A stretch of 64,000 nt of DNA. Source: Methylobacterium sp. Leaf123. GTDB taxonomy: Bacteria > Pseudomonadota > Alphaproteobacteria > Rhizobiales > Beijerinckiaceae. Positions 50,205-58,563 of this stretch are shown in pieces. The notes beneath the pieces were generated by a model. The model ran no database searches and had not been told where the DNA came from. It was given only the letters and a program-made list of their open reading frames with translations. A program made the translations under genes and the position numbers. The stretch spans positions 1 to 64,000 of the forward strand of contig NZ_LMNS01000008.1 of the NCBI RefSeq assembly GCF_001423405.1, written 5' to 3'. Numbering within the stretch: position 1 is the stretch's first letter; each line of letters opens with the position of its first letter.

Positions 50205-52106
50205 GTGCCCATGTTCGGATACGCCGCCCGCCGGAGCGCCACCGCGCTCACCCTGCTGCTTGCTTCGACCGGTCTCGGCTCCCTGCCGGCCGCGGCCATG
50301 CAGCCGCGGGAATCCTCACCGCTCTCCGAATACGAGCCGGCGGAATCGCTCGAGGGCAACTTCCTCTCCGCCTATATCGCCGGCGCCTCGAAGGACACGG
50401 CCGCCGCCGCGAGCTACTACCGCGAGGCGGTGAAGGGCGATCCGCGCAACGCCGAGCTTCTGGAGCGCGCCTTCGTGTCGCTCCTCGCCGACGGCGCCAT
50501 GACCGACGCCTTCCGCGCCGCCGAGCGGCTCGCCACCCGTGAAAGCTCGAACGGTCTCGCCCAGCTCGCCCTCGGCGTGCGCCAGCTCAAGGCCGGCCAG
50601 TACGGCCCGGCCCGCCAGAGCTTCGGCCGCAGCGGCCGGGGTGCCGCCGCCGATCTCACCGGCACGCTGCTCACCGCCTGGGCCTATGCCGGCGCCGGCG
50701 ACGGCAAGCGCGCCTACGAGACGCTGAACCGCCTGCGCGGCGAGCGCTACTTCAACGTGTTCCGCGACTACCATGCCGGGCTGATCGCCTCGGTCATCGG
50801 TGACCGGGCGGAGGCCGAGCGCAAGCTGAAGGCGGCCTACGACGCCGACCACAACACCCTGCGCATCGTCGACGGCTATGCCCGCTTCGAGGCCGGCATC
50901 GGCCGCACCGATCTCGCCATCGACGCCTATAGCGAGTTCGAGAAGGTGATGCCGCGCCATCCCCTCGTGGTGGACGCCCTCGACAAGCTCAAGGCCGGCA
51001 AGCCCCTTAGCCCCCTGATCGCCTCCGCCCAGGAAGGCGCGGCGGAGGTGCTGTACGGGCTCGGCTCGGCCGGCTCGACCCAGGGCGACGAGCTTCCCGC
51101 GGTGGTCTACCTGCGGCTCGCGCTCTACCTCGCCCCCGACCACGCCGTCGGTCGGCTGACGCTCGCCGACGCCCTCGACCGCATGAAGCAGGTCGAGCGC
51201 TCGAACGAGGCCTACGCGCAGATCCCCGCCGCCTCACCGCTCAAGCTCAACGCCGACATCCAGATCGGCCTCAACCTCGAGCAACTGGGCCGGGGCGACG
51301 AGGCGCTCCAGCACCTCGACACCGTGCTCAAGGCGCATCCCGACAACGTCGATGTCATCTCGGCGCTGGGCAATGTGCAGCGCGCCCGGAAAAAGTTCAG
51401 CGAGGCGACCGAGACCTATACCCGCGCGATCAACCTGATCGAGCCCGGCCGCGAGGCCAACAATTGGACGCTGTTCTACTTCCGCGGCACCGCCTACGAG
51501 CGGGCCGGCGAGTGGCAGAAGGCCGAGGCCGACCTCAAGAAGGCGCTCAGCCTCGTTCCGCCGACCCAGCCGAACGCCAAGGCGCAGGTTCTCAACTACC
51601 TCGCCTATTCCTGGGTCGATCGGAACATGAACATCGACGACAGCTTCACCATGCTGAAGCAGGCCGTTGATCTCTCCCCCCGCGACGGCATGATCATCGA
51701 CAGCCTCGGCTGGGCCTATTTCCGCCTCGGTCGCTGGGACGATGCGGTGCGCGAGCTGGAGAAGGCGGTCGAGCTGAAGCCGGGCGACCCGACCATCAAC
51801 GACCACCTCGGCGACGCCTATTGGCGCACCGGCCGGCGGCTCGAGGGCAAGTTCCAGTGGCAGCACGCCAAGGATCTGAACCCCGAGCCCGACGAGCTGG
51901 CCAAGATCAACGCGAAGCTCAAGGACGGCTTGCCCGAGCCGGACAAGCCGACCGCCACCGCCGAGAACCCGCCCGCGCAGGACCCGGCGCAGACGGTGCC
52001 CGCTCCCGTGGCGGCGCCGCACAACGCGGAGAACCCGGAATTGCCGAAGGGCGCCCCCGCCCCGAGCGAGCCGCCGGGCGCCGCGGACAAGAAGCCGGGC
52101 AAGTAG
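50205..52106 (+). CDS. Exported tetratricopeptide-repeat protein
   Basis: A 633-residue TPR protein. A signal peptide (RRSATALTLLLASTGLGSLPAAAMA-like region, cleavage near residue 31) is followed by helical repeats across most of the length. The clearest TPR units are in the C-terminal half: LKLNADIQIGLNLEQLGRGDEALQHLDTVLKAHPDN, GNVQRARKKFSEATETYTRAINLI, and DSLGWAYFRLGRWDDAVRELEKAVELKPGDPTINDHLGDAYWRTGR. The C-terminus is a Pro/Ala-rich tail. Such proteins act as periplasmic or envelope scaffolds. GTG 50205 has AGGAG 9 bp upstream; ATG 50211 is also possible. A hairpin follows the stop. Confidence 0.85.
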   Translation: MPMFGYAARRSATALTLLLASTGLGSLPAAAMQPRESSPLSEYEPAESLEGNFLSAYIAGASKDTAAAASYYREAVKGDPRNAELLERAFVSLLADGAMTDAFRAAERLATRESSNGLAQLALGVRQLKAGQYGPARQSFGRSGRGAAADLTGTLLTAWAYAGAGDGKRAYETLNRLRGERYFNVFRDYHAGLIASVIGDRAEAERKLKAAYDADHNTLRIVDGYARFEAGIGRTDLAIDAYSEFEKVMPRHPLVVDALDKLKAGKPLSPLIASAQEGAAEVLYGLGSAGSTQGDELPAVVYLRLALYLAPDHAVGRLTLADALDRMKQVERSNEAYAQIPAASPLKLNADIQIGLNLEQLGRGDEALQHLDTVLKAHPDNVDVISALGNVQRARKKFSEATETYTRAINLIEPGREANNWTLFYFRGTAYERAGEWQKAEADLKKALSLVPPTQPNAKAQVLNYLAYSWVDRNMNIDDSFTMLKQAVDLSPRDGMIIDSLGWAYFRLGRWDDAVRELEKAVELKPGDPTINDHLGDAYWRTGRRLEGKFQWQHAKDLNPEPDELAKINAKLKDGLPEPDKPTATAENPPAQDPAQTVPAPVAAPHNAENPELPKGAPAPSEPPGAADKKPGK

Positions 52107-52117
52107 AGCACCGGCAG

Positions 52118-52158
52118 CGAAGCGGCCCGGCATGGGGACAATCCCACCGGCCGCTTCG
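52118..52158 (+). terminator. Hairpin after the TPR gene
   Basis: CGAAGCGGCC (52118-52127) pairs exactly with GGCCGCTTCG (52149-52158); the 21-base loop can extend the stem with GGGxxxCCC-type pairing. It begins 12 bp after the TPR stop. There is no T-run, so termination is likely but not certain. Confidence 0.6.
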
Positions 52159-52368
52159 TCCTAGGGTGGCTGTGACAGCGGAGTTTGACGGATCCTCCGG
52201 TTCCCGCGATGTCGGGACGATCCCTCAAAGTCTCCACTTTGCGGCGGCACCTCGGGCTAAGGTCGCGGGCTTCGATTGGCCTTCGAACGGACCGGCCGTC
52301 GTCTTGCTCGTTCTCGGCCGTCCGCCTAAGGCAGGGCGCATCCCCTGCCCCTCCGGCCGAGAGCCTTC

Positions 52369-53244
52369 GTGTCCCTGCTCACCACCCGCGCTCCGGCCAA
52401 GATCAACCTGACTCTGCACGTGCTCGGCCGCCGGCCGGGGGACGGCTACCATGCGCTCGAAAGCCTCGTGGCCTTCGCCGAGGTGGCCGACACGCTGGAA
52501 TTGGTGCCGGGCCCCGATCTCTCGCTGGACATCTCCGGCCCCACCGCCGGGCCGGCGGGACCGCTCGACGACAACCTCGTCCTGCGCGCCGCCCGCCACC
52601 TCGCTGCGGGCGTGGACGGCCTGAGGCTCGGCGCGTTCCGCCTGCACAAGCAATTGCCCGTCGCGGCCGGGATCGGCGGCGGATCGTCGGACGCGGCCGC
52701 CGCCCTGCGGTTGCTCGCGGAATCGAACGGGCTTTCCCTCGACCACCCGGCGGTGATCACCGCGGCGCGGGCCACCGGCGCCGACGTGCCGGTCTGCCTC
52801 GATCCGCGGGCGCGGATGATGCGCGGCGCGGGCGAGGAGATCGGGCCGGTGCTCGGCCTCGCATCCCTGCCGGCGGTGCTGGTCAATCCCGGCGTGCCGG
52901 TCGCGACCGCGCCGGTCTTCAAGGCGCTCGGCCTCGCGGTCGGTCAGCGGCTCGACGGCGCCGAGCATCCGGTCGTTGGGGCTGATCTCGATGCCGATGC
53001 CGTGCTCGACGCCATCGCGCCGGCCCGCAACGATCTCGAGGCGCCGGCTCTCACCGTCGCCCCGGTGATCGGCGAGGCGCTGGCGCGGCTGCGGGCTCAG
53101 GCCGGGTGTCGGCTCGCGCGGATGTCGGGCTCCGGCGCCACCGTGTTCGCGATTTTCTCGGACGATGGCGCGGCGCAGATGGCGGCCGCAGCGATCCGCG
53201 CCACGCAGCCGGGCTGGTGGGTCGAGCCGACGCGCCTCACCTGA
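52369..53244 (+). CDS. ispE: 4-diphosphocytidyl-2-C-methyl-D-erythritol kinase IspE
   Basis: A 291-residue GHMP kinase of the MEP isoprenoid pathway, phosphorylating CDP-methylerythritol at the 2-hydroxyl. The N-terminal [25 protein letters not shown] block holds the catalytic Lys and Asn, the ATP loop is [20 protein letters not shown], and the C-terminal GHMP motif is [17 protein letters not shown] 52369 gives the usual [14 protein letters not shown] start. The gene converges with the polyprenyl diphosphate synthase, which uses the pathway's products; the two stops are 21 bp apart. Confidence 0.95.
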   Translation: MSLLTTRAPAKINLTLHVLGRRPGDGYHALESLVAFAEVADTLELVPGPDLSLDISGPTAGPAGPLDDNLVLRAARHLAAGVDGLRLGAFRLHKQLPVAAGIGGGSSDAAAALRLLAESNGLSLDHPAVITAARATGADVPVCLDPRARMMRGAGEEIGPVLGLASLPAVLVNPGVPVATAPVFKALGLAVGQRLDGAEHPVVGADLDADAVLDAIAPARNDLEAPALTVAPVIGEALARLRAQAGCRLARMSGSGATVFAIFSDDGAAQMAAAAIRATQPGWWVEPTRLT

Positions 53245-53265
53245 TGCGGTAGCGCGGCGGGCGCT

Positions 53266-54288
53266 TCAGTGCGCCCGGGCGATGCAGAAATCGACCACCT
53301 GCAACAGGGCGGCCTTCATTGGCCCCTGCGGGAATGGCTCCAGAGCCGCGCGGGCCTGATCGCCGTAATGGCGCGCGCGTGCGATCGTGTCGTCCAGGGC
53401 GCGATGGCGGCTCAGGATCGCGAGCGCCTGCTGGAGATCGCCCTCCGCCAGATCCTCCCGTTCGAGGGTGCGACGCCAGAAGGCACGCTCCTCGTCCGAG
53501 CCGCGGCGCAGCGCCAGCACGATCGGCAGGGTGATCTTGCCCTCGCGGAAATCGTCGCCGACATTCTTGCCGAGTGCCGCGCTGGTGCCGCCGTAATCGA
53601 GCACGTCGTCGATGAGCTGGAAGGCGATGCCGAGATTCATGCCGTAGGCGCGGCAGGCCGCCTGCTCCGATTCCGGCCGACCGGCCAGGACCGGACCGAC
53701 CTCGCAGGCCGCCGCGAACAGCTCCGCGGTCTTGCCGCGGATCACGGCGAGATACTCGTCCTCGCTGGTCTCGATGTTCTTGGCGGCGGTGAGCTGCATC
53801 ACCTCGCCCTCGGCGATCACGGTGGCCGCTGCGGACAGGATGTCGAGGGCGCGCAGGCTTCCGACCTCGACCATCATGCGGAAGGCTTGGCCCAGCAGGA
53901 AGTCGCCGACGAGCACGCTCGCCTCGTTGCCCCACTTGATACGGGCGGCGACACGGCCGCGGCGCATGTCGCTCTCGTCCACCACGTCGTCGTGGAGGAG
54001 GGTCGCGGTGTGCATGAACTCGACCGCGGCGGCGAGCTTCACCGCGCCGTCGCCGCTGCTGTAATCGCAGAGATCGGCACAGGCGAGGGTCAGGATCGGG
54101 CGCAAGCGCTTGCCGCCCGACGCGATGAGGTGGTTGGCGACCTCGGGGATCATCGCCACGTCGGAGCCGGTGCGCGACAGGATGGTCGCATTCACCCGCT
54201 CCATCCCGGCGGCGACGAGGCTCACGAGATCGGTGAGGCTGGCCTCCGGATCGGAGCGGCCTTCATCGAGGGTAACGACGACGCCCAA
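53266..54288 (-). CDS. ispB: Long-chain trans-polyprenyl diphosphate synthase (octa/decaprenyl type)
   Basis: A 340-residue polyprenyl synthetase that chain-elongates farnesyl-type diphosphates with IPP to make the ubiquinone side chain. First Asp-rich motif LLHDDVVDESDMRRG, second motif QLIDDVLDYGG, plus GGKRLRPIL near the start and FREGKITLP. Chain length (8 to 10 units) cannot be read reliably; alphaproteobacteria often make decaprenyl, so the ispB name is by similarity. TTG 54288 with GGAGG about 10 bp upstream is the start; the open frame runs on to 55083 but overlaps the divergent genes. Confidence 0.9.
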   Translation of the reverse strand: MGVVVTLDEGRSDPEASLTDLVSLVAAGMERVNATILSRTGSDVAMIPEVANHLIASGGKRLRPILTLACADLCDYSSGDGAVKLAAAVEFMHTATLLHDDVVDESDMRRGRVAARIKWGNEASVLVGDFLLGQAFRMMVEVGSLRALDILSAAATVIAEGEVMQLTAAKNIETSEDEYLAVIRGKTAELFAAACEVGPVLAGRPESEQAACRAYGMNLGIAFQLIDDVLDYGGTSAALGKNVGDDFREGKITLPIVLALRRGSDEERAFWRRTLEREDLAEGDLQQALAILSRHRALDDTIARARHYGDQARAALEPFPQGPMKAALLQVVDFCIARAH

Positions 54289-54482
54289 AGCGCGATGCCT
54301 CCGGAAAAAACGCTCGACCGGCACCCTGCCGGAACCCCTGCCCCGCGGCTGCCCCTGTCGCACGGGGCCGGCGGCAGGGCAACACGCGGTCGTGCCGCAC
54401 GGCTGCGCAAGTTCGTGGACAATGTTACGAGCCGGGATGCCGTGCGCCCGGCCACCGGGTGCGGCCGAAGGGTGATGATGCC

Positions 54483-54710
54483 GTGAAGGAACTGATCCGC
54501 AGCAACGACATCGTCCTGATTGGCTTCGCGCGCTCGCTCCTCGAAGAGGCGGGCGTGCCGCTCTTCGTCGCCGACGAGCATATGAGCGCGCTGGAAGGAT
54601 CGATCGGCATGTTCGGCCGACGCCTGCTGGTGCCCGACGACCATGCGCCGCAGGCCCGCCGTATCCTGACCGATGCCGGCCTCTCCGCCGAACTACGCGA
54701 CGAGCCCTGA
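54483..54710 (+). CDS. DUF2007-family small protein
   Basis: A 75-residue protein of the DUF2007 (putative signal-transducing, PII-like fold) family: KELIRSNDIVLIGFARSLLEEAGVPLFVADEHMSALEGSIG, then RRLLVPDDHAPQARRIL. Alphaproteobacterial homologues begin at this Lys-Glu-Leu-Ile, so GTG 54483 is chosen over the upstream GTG 54459. It is divergent from the polyprenyl synthase and directly followed by the methyltransferase start without a gap, so the two are co-translated. Confidence 0.8.
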   Translation: MKELIRSNDIVLIGFARSLLEEAGVPLFVADEHMSALEGSIGMFGRRLLVPDDHAPQARRILTDAGLSAELRDEP

Positions 54711-55463
54711 GTGAGCGCTGAGCCGGATGCCTTCCTCGGCGGTCGCCTGAGGCTGCGTCAGCCGCCCCGCGGCGCCCACCGCGCCGGCACCGATGCGGTG
54801 CTGCTTGCCCGCCTTCTGGCTCCCGCGCCGGGCTCCACGCTCTACGATCTCGGCGCGGCGACGGGCGCGGTCGGGCTCGCTGTGGCGCGGCTCTCCGAGG
54901 CGGGCCGCGTGGTGCTGGTCGAGCGTGACCCCGATCTCGTCGCCCTCGCCCGCGAGAATGCCTCGGCGAACGGGCTCGACGCCCGTGTCGCGGTGATCGA
55001 GGCAGATATCCTGGCGCCGGGGGTGCAGCGCCGGGCGGCGGGCCTGGAGCCGGATAGCGCCGACATCGTGCTGACCAACCCACCCTTCTTCGAGGAGGGC
55101 GCGCACCGCCCCTCCCCCGTCCCGCAAAAAGCCTCGGCCCATACCTTCGCGGCCGGCGGGCTCGATCCGTGGCTGAGAACCTGCGCCGACCTGCTGCGCC
55201 CCGGCGGACGGCTCGGCTTGATCCACCGGGCCGATGCCCTCCCCGCCTGCCTCGATGCCCTGCGCGGGCGTTTCGGCGATTGCGCCGTCCGCCCCGTTCA
55301 CGGGCGGGCCGATCGGCCGGCGATCCGCGTCTTGATCGCGGCGGTGAGGGGCAGCCGCGCGCCGTTTCGCCTGCTGCCGCCCCTGGTGCTTCAGGACGAG
55401 GCCGGGCGCTTCACCCCGGAAGCCGAGGCGCTGCATCGGGGTGATTCCTGGCCGACGCCGTGA
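54711..55463 (+). CDS. Class I SAM-dependent methyltransferase, TrmN6-like
   Basis: A 250-residue methyltransferase. Motif I is LYDLGAATGAVGLAVA, motif II VVLVERDPDL, and motif IV LTNPPFFEEG, an NPPF motif of N6-adenine/amino-group methyltransferases such as TrmN6 (tRNA1-Val adenine-37). RLRQPPRGAHRAGTDAVLLARL near the start is also TrmN6-like. GTG 54711 lies directly after the TGA of the DUF2007 gene. DUF2007-TrmN6 pairing beside the polyprenyl synthase is a familiar alphaproteobacterial arrangement in my recollection. The tRNA target is by family only. Confidence 0.85.
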   Translation: MSAEPDAFLGGRLRLRQPPRGAHRAGTDAVLLARLLAPAPGSTLYDLGAATGAVGLAVARLSEAGRVVLVERDPDLVALARENASANGLDARVAVIEADILAPGVQRRAAGLEPDSADIVLTNPPFFEEGAHRPSPVPQKASAHTFAAGGLDPWLRTCADLLRPGGRLGLIHRADALPACLDALRGRFGDCAVRPVHGRADRPAIRVLIAAVRGSRAPFRLLPPLVLQDEAGRFTPEAEALHRGDSWPTP

Positions 55464-55587
55464 CGCCAAGTCCGGGTCGAAACGGGTGCCGTCCGCCGCA
55501 ATGGATCGGCCGGCGGCCTCCTGCTAACGGAGAACGAACGGGCCTCCTGGGAGGCCGGGCTTCCGCGCATTCTGAAAAAAGGCCGCC

Positions 55588-56448
55588 ATGCCGCTGACCG
55601 TCCCGACCTGGATGCGCCGCCTCCTGCCCCGCCGCTTCCGTGAGACCCCGCCGCGGGTCGCCGTGATGCGCCTGAGCGGGGCGATCGGCGCCGTCTCGCC
55701 GATCCGGCCGGGCCTCTCCATCGGCAGCGTGGCGCCGAGCCTGGAGCGCGCCTTCACCATGCCGGGCCTGTCGGCGGTGGCGCTCGTCATCAACTCCCCC
55801 GGCGGCTCGCCGGTGCAGTCGCACCTGATCTACCGGCGCATCCGGGCGCTGGCTGAGGAGAAGAAGATCAAGGTCTTCGCCTTCGTCGAGGATGCCGCGG
55901 CCTCGGGCGGCTACATGATCGCCTGCGCCGCCGACGAGATCATCGCTGACCCCGCCTCGCTCGTCGGCTCCATCGGCGTGGTCTCGGCCGGCTTCGGCTT
56001 CGACCGGCTGATCGAGCGCATCGGCATCGAGCGTCGCGTCCACGCCCAGGGCGAGGCCAAGGCGATGCTCGACCCGTTCCGCCCGGAGAGCCCGCAGGAC
56101 ATCGCCCGGCTGAAGGAGATCCAGGCCGATGTGCAGGCCCTGTTCTCCGGCCTCGTGCGCGAGCGCCGCCCGACCCTCGACGCCAGCCGCGACCTGTTCA
56201 CCGGCGCGGTCTGGACCGGGCGGCAGGCGCTCGACCTCGGCCTCGTCGATGCGCTCGGCGACCTGCGGACGACGTTGCGCGCCCGCTACGGCGAGAAGGT
56301 GGATCTGCGGCTCGTGGCCGAGAATCGCGGCTCCTGGCTCGCCCGCCTGCTCCGCCGCGCCGGCCCCGGCCAAACTACGGCCGGACTTCCCGACGCGCTG
56401 ATCGCGGCGTTGGAGGAGCGTGCCGCCTGGGCCCGGCTCGGGCTGTAG
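55588..56448 (+). CDS. S49-family signal-peptide-peptidase-like protease
   Basis: A 286-residue SppA/SohB-type serine protease. The crotonase-like fold has [23 protein letters not shown], the catalytic Ser106 in [23 protein letters not shown] after it, and the probable general-base Lys158 in [13 protein letters not shown]. It lacks an obvious N-terminal membrane helix, so it may be cytoplasmic or peripheral. Family members degrade leftover signal peptides or membrane proteins. The ATG at 55588 is good; no standard Shine-Dalgarno is seen, but AAAAAAGG is close. Confidence 0.88.
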   Translation: MPLTVPTWMRRLLPRRFRETPPRVAVMRLSGAIGAVSPIRPGLSIGSVAPSLERAFTMPGLSAVALVINSPGGSPVQSHLIYRRIRALAEEKKIKVFAFVEDAAASGGYMIACAADEIIADPASLVGSIGVVSAGFGFDRLIERIGIERRVHAQGEAKAMLDPFRPESPQDIARLKEIQADVQALFSGLVRERRPTLDASRDLFTGAVWTGRQALDLGLVDALGDLRTTLRARYGEKVDLRLVAENRGSWLARLLRRAGPGQTTAGLPDALIAALEERAAWARLGL

Positions 56449-56522
56449 GCTGCCTGCGAGGTTCGCGGTCCGGTTCGGGGCCGCGATCGAAATCAGGATT
56501 GTCAGCGCACGCGAACCTCTGT

Positions 56523-56551
56523 ACCGATCGGTCTGTGGTTTACCAATCAGT
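56523..56551 (+). promoter_or_regulatory. Paired palindromes, likely TetR-family operator
   Basis: The perfect 10-bp palindrome ACCGATCGGT (56523-56532) is followed 9 bp later by the near-palindrome ACCAATCAGT (56542-56551); centres are 19 bp apart, about two helical turns. ACC-ATC-GT sites of this type are bound by several TetR repressors. They lie 17 bp before the NTF2-like gene, the first gene of the operon that encodes the TetR regulator itself. Confidence 0.6.
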
Positions 56552-56567
56552 ACAAGAAGGCCTTGCC

Positions 56568-57032
56568 ATGTCGCGCCCGCCGCTTCCGCCCTTCACCGAC
56601 GAGACCGCTGCGCAGAAGGCGCGCATGGCGGAGGATGCCTGGAACAGCCGCGACCCGGAGCGCGTGGCCCTCGCCTACACGACCGACAGCGTCTGGCGGA
56701 ACCGCGCCGAGTTCGTTCGGGGCCGCAAGGAGATCGCCGCCTTCCTCCGGCGCAAATGGGCGCGCGAGTTGGAATACCGCCTCATCAAGGAGGTCTGGGC
56801 GCATCAGGGCAACCGGATCGCCGTGCGCTTCGCCTACGAGTGGCGCGACGACAGCGGCCAGTGGTTCCGATCCTACGGCAACGAGAACTGGGAGTTCGAC
56901 GAGGCGGGCCTGATGCGCCGCCGGATCGCCTCCATCAACGACAGGCCGATTGCGGAATCCGACCGGAAGTATCAGTGGCCGCTGGGCCGCCGGCCGGACG
57001 ACCACCCGTCCTTGAGCGATCTGGGACTGTAG
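56568..57032 (+). CDS. NTF2-like protein, DUF1348 family
   Basis: A 154-residue SnoaL/NTF2-like alpha+beta barrel protein of the DUF1348 family. Typical blocks: [70 protein letters not shown] (residues about 50-93), and [29 protein letters not shown]. The enzymatic activity is unknown; the fold usually binds small hydrophobic molecules. AAGAAGG precedes ATG 56568. Transcribed with the TetR gene, which starts 4 bp after the stop. The operator-like palindromes upstream suggest ligand-controlled autoregulation. Confidence 0.85.
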   Translation: MSRPPLPPFTDETAAQKARMAEDAWNSRDPERVALAYTTDSVWRNRAEFVRGRKEIAAFLRRKWARELEYRLIKEVWAHQGNRIAVRFAYEWRDDSGQWFRSYGNENWEFDEAGLMRRRIASINDRPIAESDRKYQWPLGRRPDDHPSLSDLGL

Positions 57033-57035
57033 GGC

Positions 57036-57611
57036 GTGGCCCGTACGGTCGCCGAACGGTCCGACGTGCTGCCGTTGCTCGCGGAGGTGTTTCGCGAGCA
57101 CGGCTACGAGGGCACGAGCCTGTCGCTGATCTCGAAGGCGACGGGGCTCGGCAAGGGCAGCCTCTATCACTTCTTTCCCGGCGGGAAGGAGGAGATGGCA
57201 GGCGCCGTGCTCGCCGAGATCGACGGCTGGTTCGAGGCCCATGTCTTCCGCCCCCTGCGGGAGGCGGACGATCCCGCAACGGCCGTGGCCGCGATGTTCG
57301 CGACGGTTGCCGAGTATTTTCGCTCCGGCCGCCGGGTCTGCCTCGTCGGGGCCCTGAGCCTGAGCGACGCCCGCGACCGTTTCGCGGGCCGGCTGCGGGA
57401 TTACTTCGCCCGCTGGGTCGAAGCCCTTGCTGCAGCTATGGGCCGGGCGGGACATCCCGCGGCGTCCGCCGCCATGCTCGCCGAAGAGGCGGTCGGCGGC
57501 ATCCAGGGGGCGGTGGTGCTGGCCCGCGCCCTGGATCGACCGGAGGTGTTCGAGCGGATCCTGGCGGGCTTGCGGGCCCGGTGCCTCATCCTAGAGCCGT
57601 ATCCGACCTGA
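57036..57611 (+). CDS. TetR/AcrR-family transcriptional regulator
   Basis: A 191-residue repressor. The N-terminal helix-turn-helix is LLAEVFREHGYEGTSLSLISKATGLGKGSLYHFFPGGKEEM (residues about 11-51), the rest an all-helical ligand-binding domain of the YxaF/LmrA-like type (FATVAEYFRSGRRVCLVGALSL). GTG 57036, 4 bp after the NTF2-like stop. The last six codons (LEPYPT) and the stop lie inside a copy of the dispersed repeat (57593-57695), so the repeat has replaced the original C-terminus. It probably represses its own operon through the palindromes at 56523. Confidence 0.9.
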   Translation: MARTVAERSDVLPLLAEVFREHGYEGTSLSLISKATGLGKGSLYHFFPGGKEEMAGAVLAEIDGWFEAHVFRPLREADDPATAVAAMFATVAEYFRSGRRVCLVGALSLSDARDRFAGRLRDYFARWVEALAAAMGRAGHPAASAAMLAEEAVGGIQGAVVLARALDRPEVFERILAGLRARCLILEPYPT

Positions 57612-57695
57612 TGGCCTCAGGCCGGCGCCTCTCGATCCTCGTTTGGACGCGCATTCTTCCGACGAACCGGGGGCTACTTCGTCGGAATGCGCTCT
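57593..57695 (+). repeat. Copy 4 of the ~103-bp dispersed repeat, providing the TetR stop codon
   Basis: Runs from AGAGCCGTATCCGACCTGAT to GTCGGAATGCGCTC, with arms CCTGATGGCCTCAGG and TTCCGACGAA..TTCGTCGGAA. The first 19 bp are translated as the end of the TetR protein and TGA 57609-57611 within the repeat terminates it. The far end is 20 bp from the stop of the convergent secreted protein gene. Confidence 0.82.
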
Positions 57696-57714
57696 GGCCT
57701 GAGCCGTTGTCGGC

Positions 57715-57957
57715 TCAGCGCGCGCAGCCGGTCGGGGCGGCGTAGCCGGAATAGACCACCCGGACCTTGCGAGCGCAGGTCTCGGCGGCCGGCATGGCGG
57801 CGACCGGCGCGATCTCGACGGGGGTGACAGCCACGGTCTTCTCGACGATGCCGTTGCCATCCTGCGTGGCGAAAGCGTTCGAGGCGCCCATCATGAGCGA
57901 CGTGGTGGCGAGCGAGGTCGCGACGAGGGCGGCGAAAACAGTCAAACCCGTGCGCAT
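57715..57957 (-). CDS. Small exported protein
   Basis: An 80-residue protein with a signal peptide (MRTGLTVFAALVATSLATTSLMMGASNAFA, cleavage after AFA) and a short mature part with two cysteines (ETCARKVRVVYSGYAAPTGCAR), which may form a disulfide. The KVRVVYSGYA-PTGC end recurs in small exported Methylobacterium proteins in my recollection. No function is known. About 100 bp beyond it at the stop side is the dispersed repeat copy 4. Confidence 0.65.
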   Translation of the reverse strand: MRTGLTVFAALVATSLATTSLMMGASNAFATQDGNGIVEKTVAVTPVEIAPVAAMPAAETCARKVRVVYSGYAAPTGCAR

Positions 57958-58207
57958 GATCTGTCCGAAAGTGTTAACCGCTCGCCGCGAGGGCTGGAGC
58001 GTGGCTGTTCATTTGTCGTCTTAACTTGGCAGAAACCTTTGCCGTTCCCGCTGTGCGGCCGCGACGTGCAAAATGATGTGCCGGCGCGCACCGGGGCATC
58101 GCCAACGGCCCCGTTTGGCCCACGGCCTCGCAAATGGCGGCCGGCGCCCCATATGAGGGGGACCCTCCGCGCAATCCCGTGCTTTGGGCGTTTTTGCGGA
58201 GACCGAT

Positions 58208-58366
58208 ATGGCTTATTCTTCGGATAAGGGCGGAGCACGCCCCGTGTCAGCGACCGACTTCAACGACCGCGTGAAGCAGTTGCTGGCGGACAAGCCGGCG
58301 ATCCAGGCCGTGCCGAAGGACCGGACGGCCAAGCGGAACTTCACCCGCTCCGCTCCCCGGGCCTAA
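58208..58366 (+). CDS. Small hypothetical protein
   Basis: A 52-residue basic protein (ATDFNDRVKQLLADKPAIQAVPKDRTAKRNFTRSAPRA). ATG 58208 has GGAG 8 bp upstream; an in-frame TTG at 58184 is also possible. No known domain. Its stop is directly followed by an inverted copy of the dispersed repeat (58369). Short but with a good ribosome site, so I keep it. Confidence 0.5.
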   Translation: MAYSSDKGGARPVSATDFNDRVKQLLADKPAIQAVPKDRTAKRNFTRSAPRA

Positions 58367-58368
58367 TG

Positions 58369-58467
58369 TGAATTCCGACGAAGCGGTGACCGCTTCGTCG
58401 AACAATGCGCGTCGAAACGAGGATCGGGAGGCGTCGGCCTGAGGTCATCAGGCCGGTTACGGCTCTC
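58369..58467 (-). repeat. Copy 5 of the ~103-bp dispersed repeat (inverted)
   Basis: On the plus strand it starts GTGAATTCCGACGAAGCGGT and ends CAGGCCGGTTACGGCTCTC, matching the reverse complement of copy 4. It begins 3 bp after the stop of the small protein gene. A TTGACA (58505-58510) about 40 bp beyond may be a -35 box for glyQ, but the -10 is not clear. Confidence 0.78.
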
Positions 58468-58563
58468 GATAGATGACAGGGGGCGGGCCCCGCAGCGAGT
58501 TTGCTTGACACCCCGCCCCCCGCTCTTAAACGGTCCGGCACCTTCCCAGCTGTCGGACTTTCC

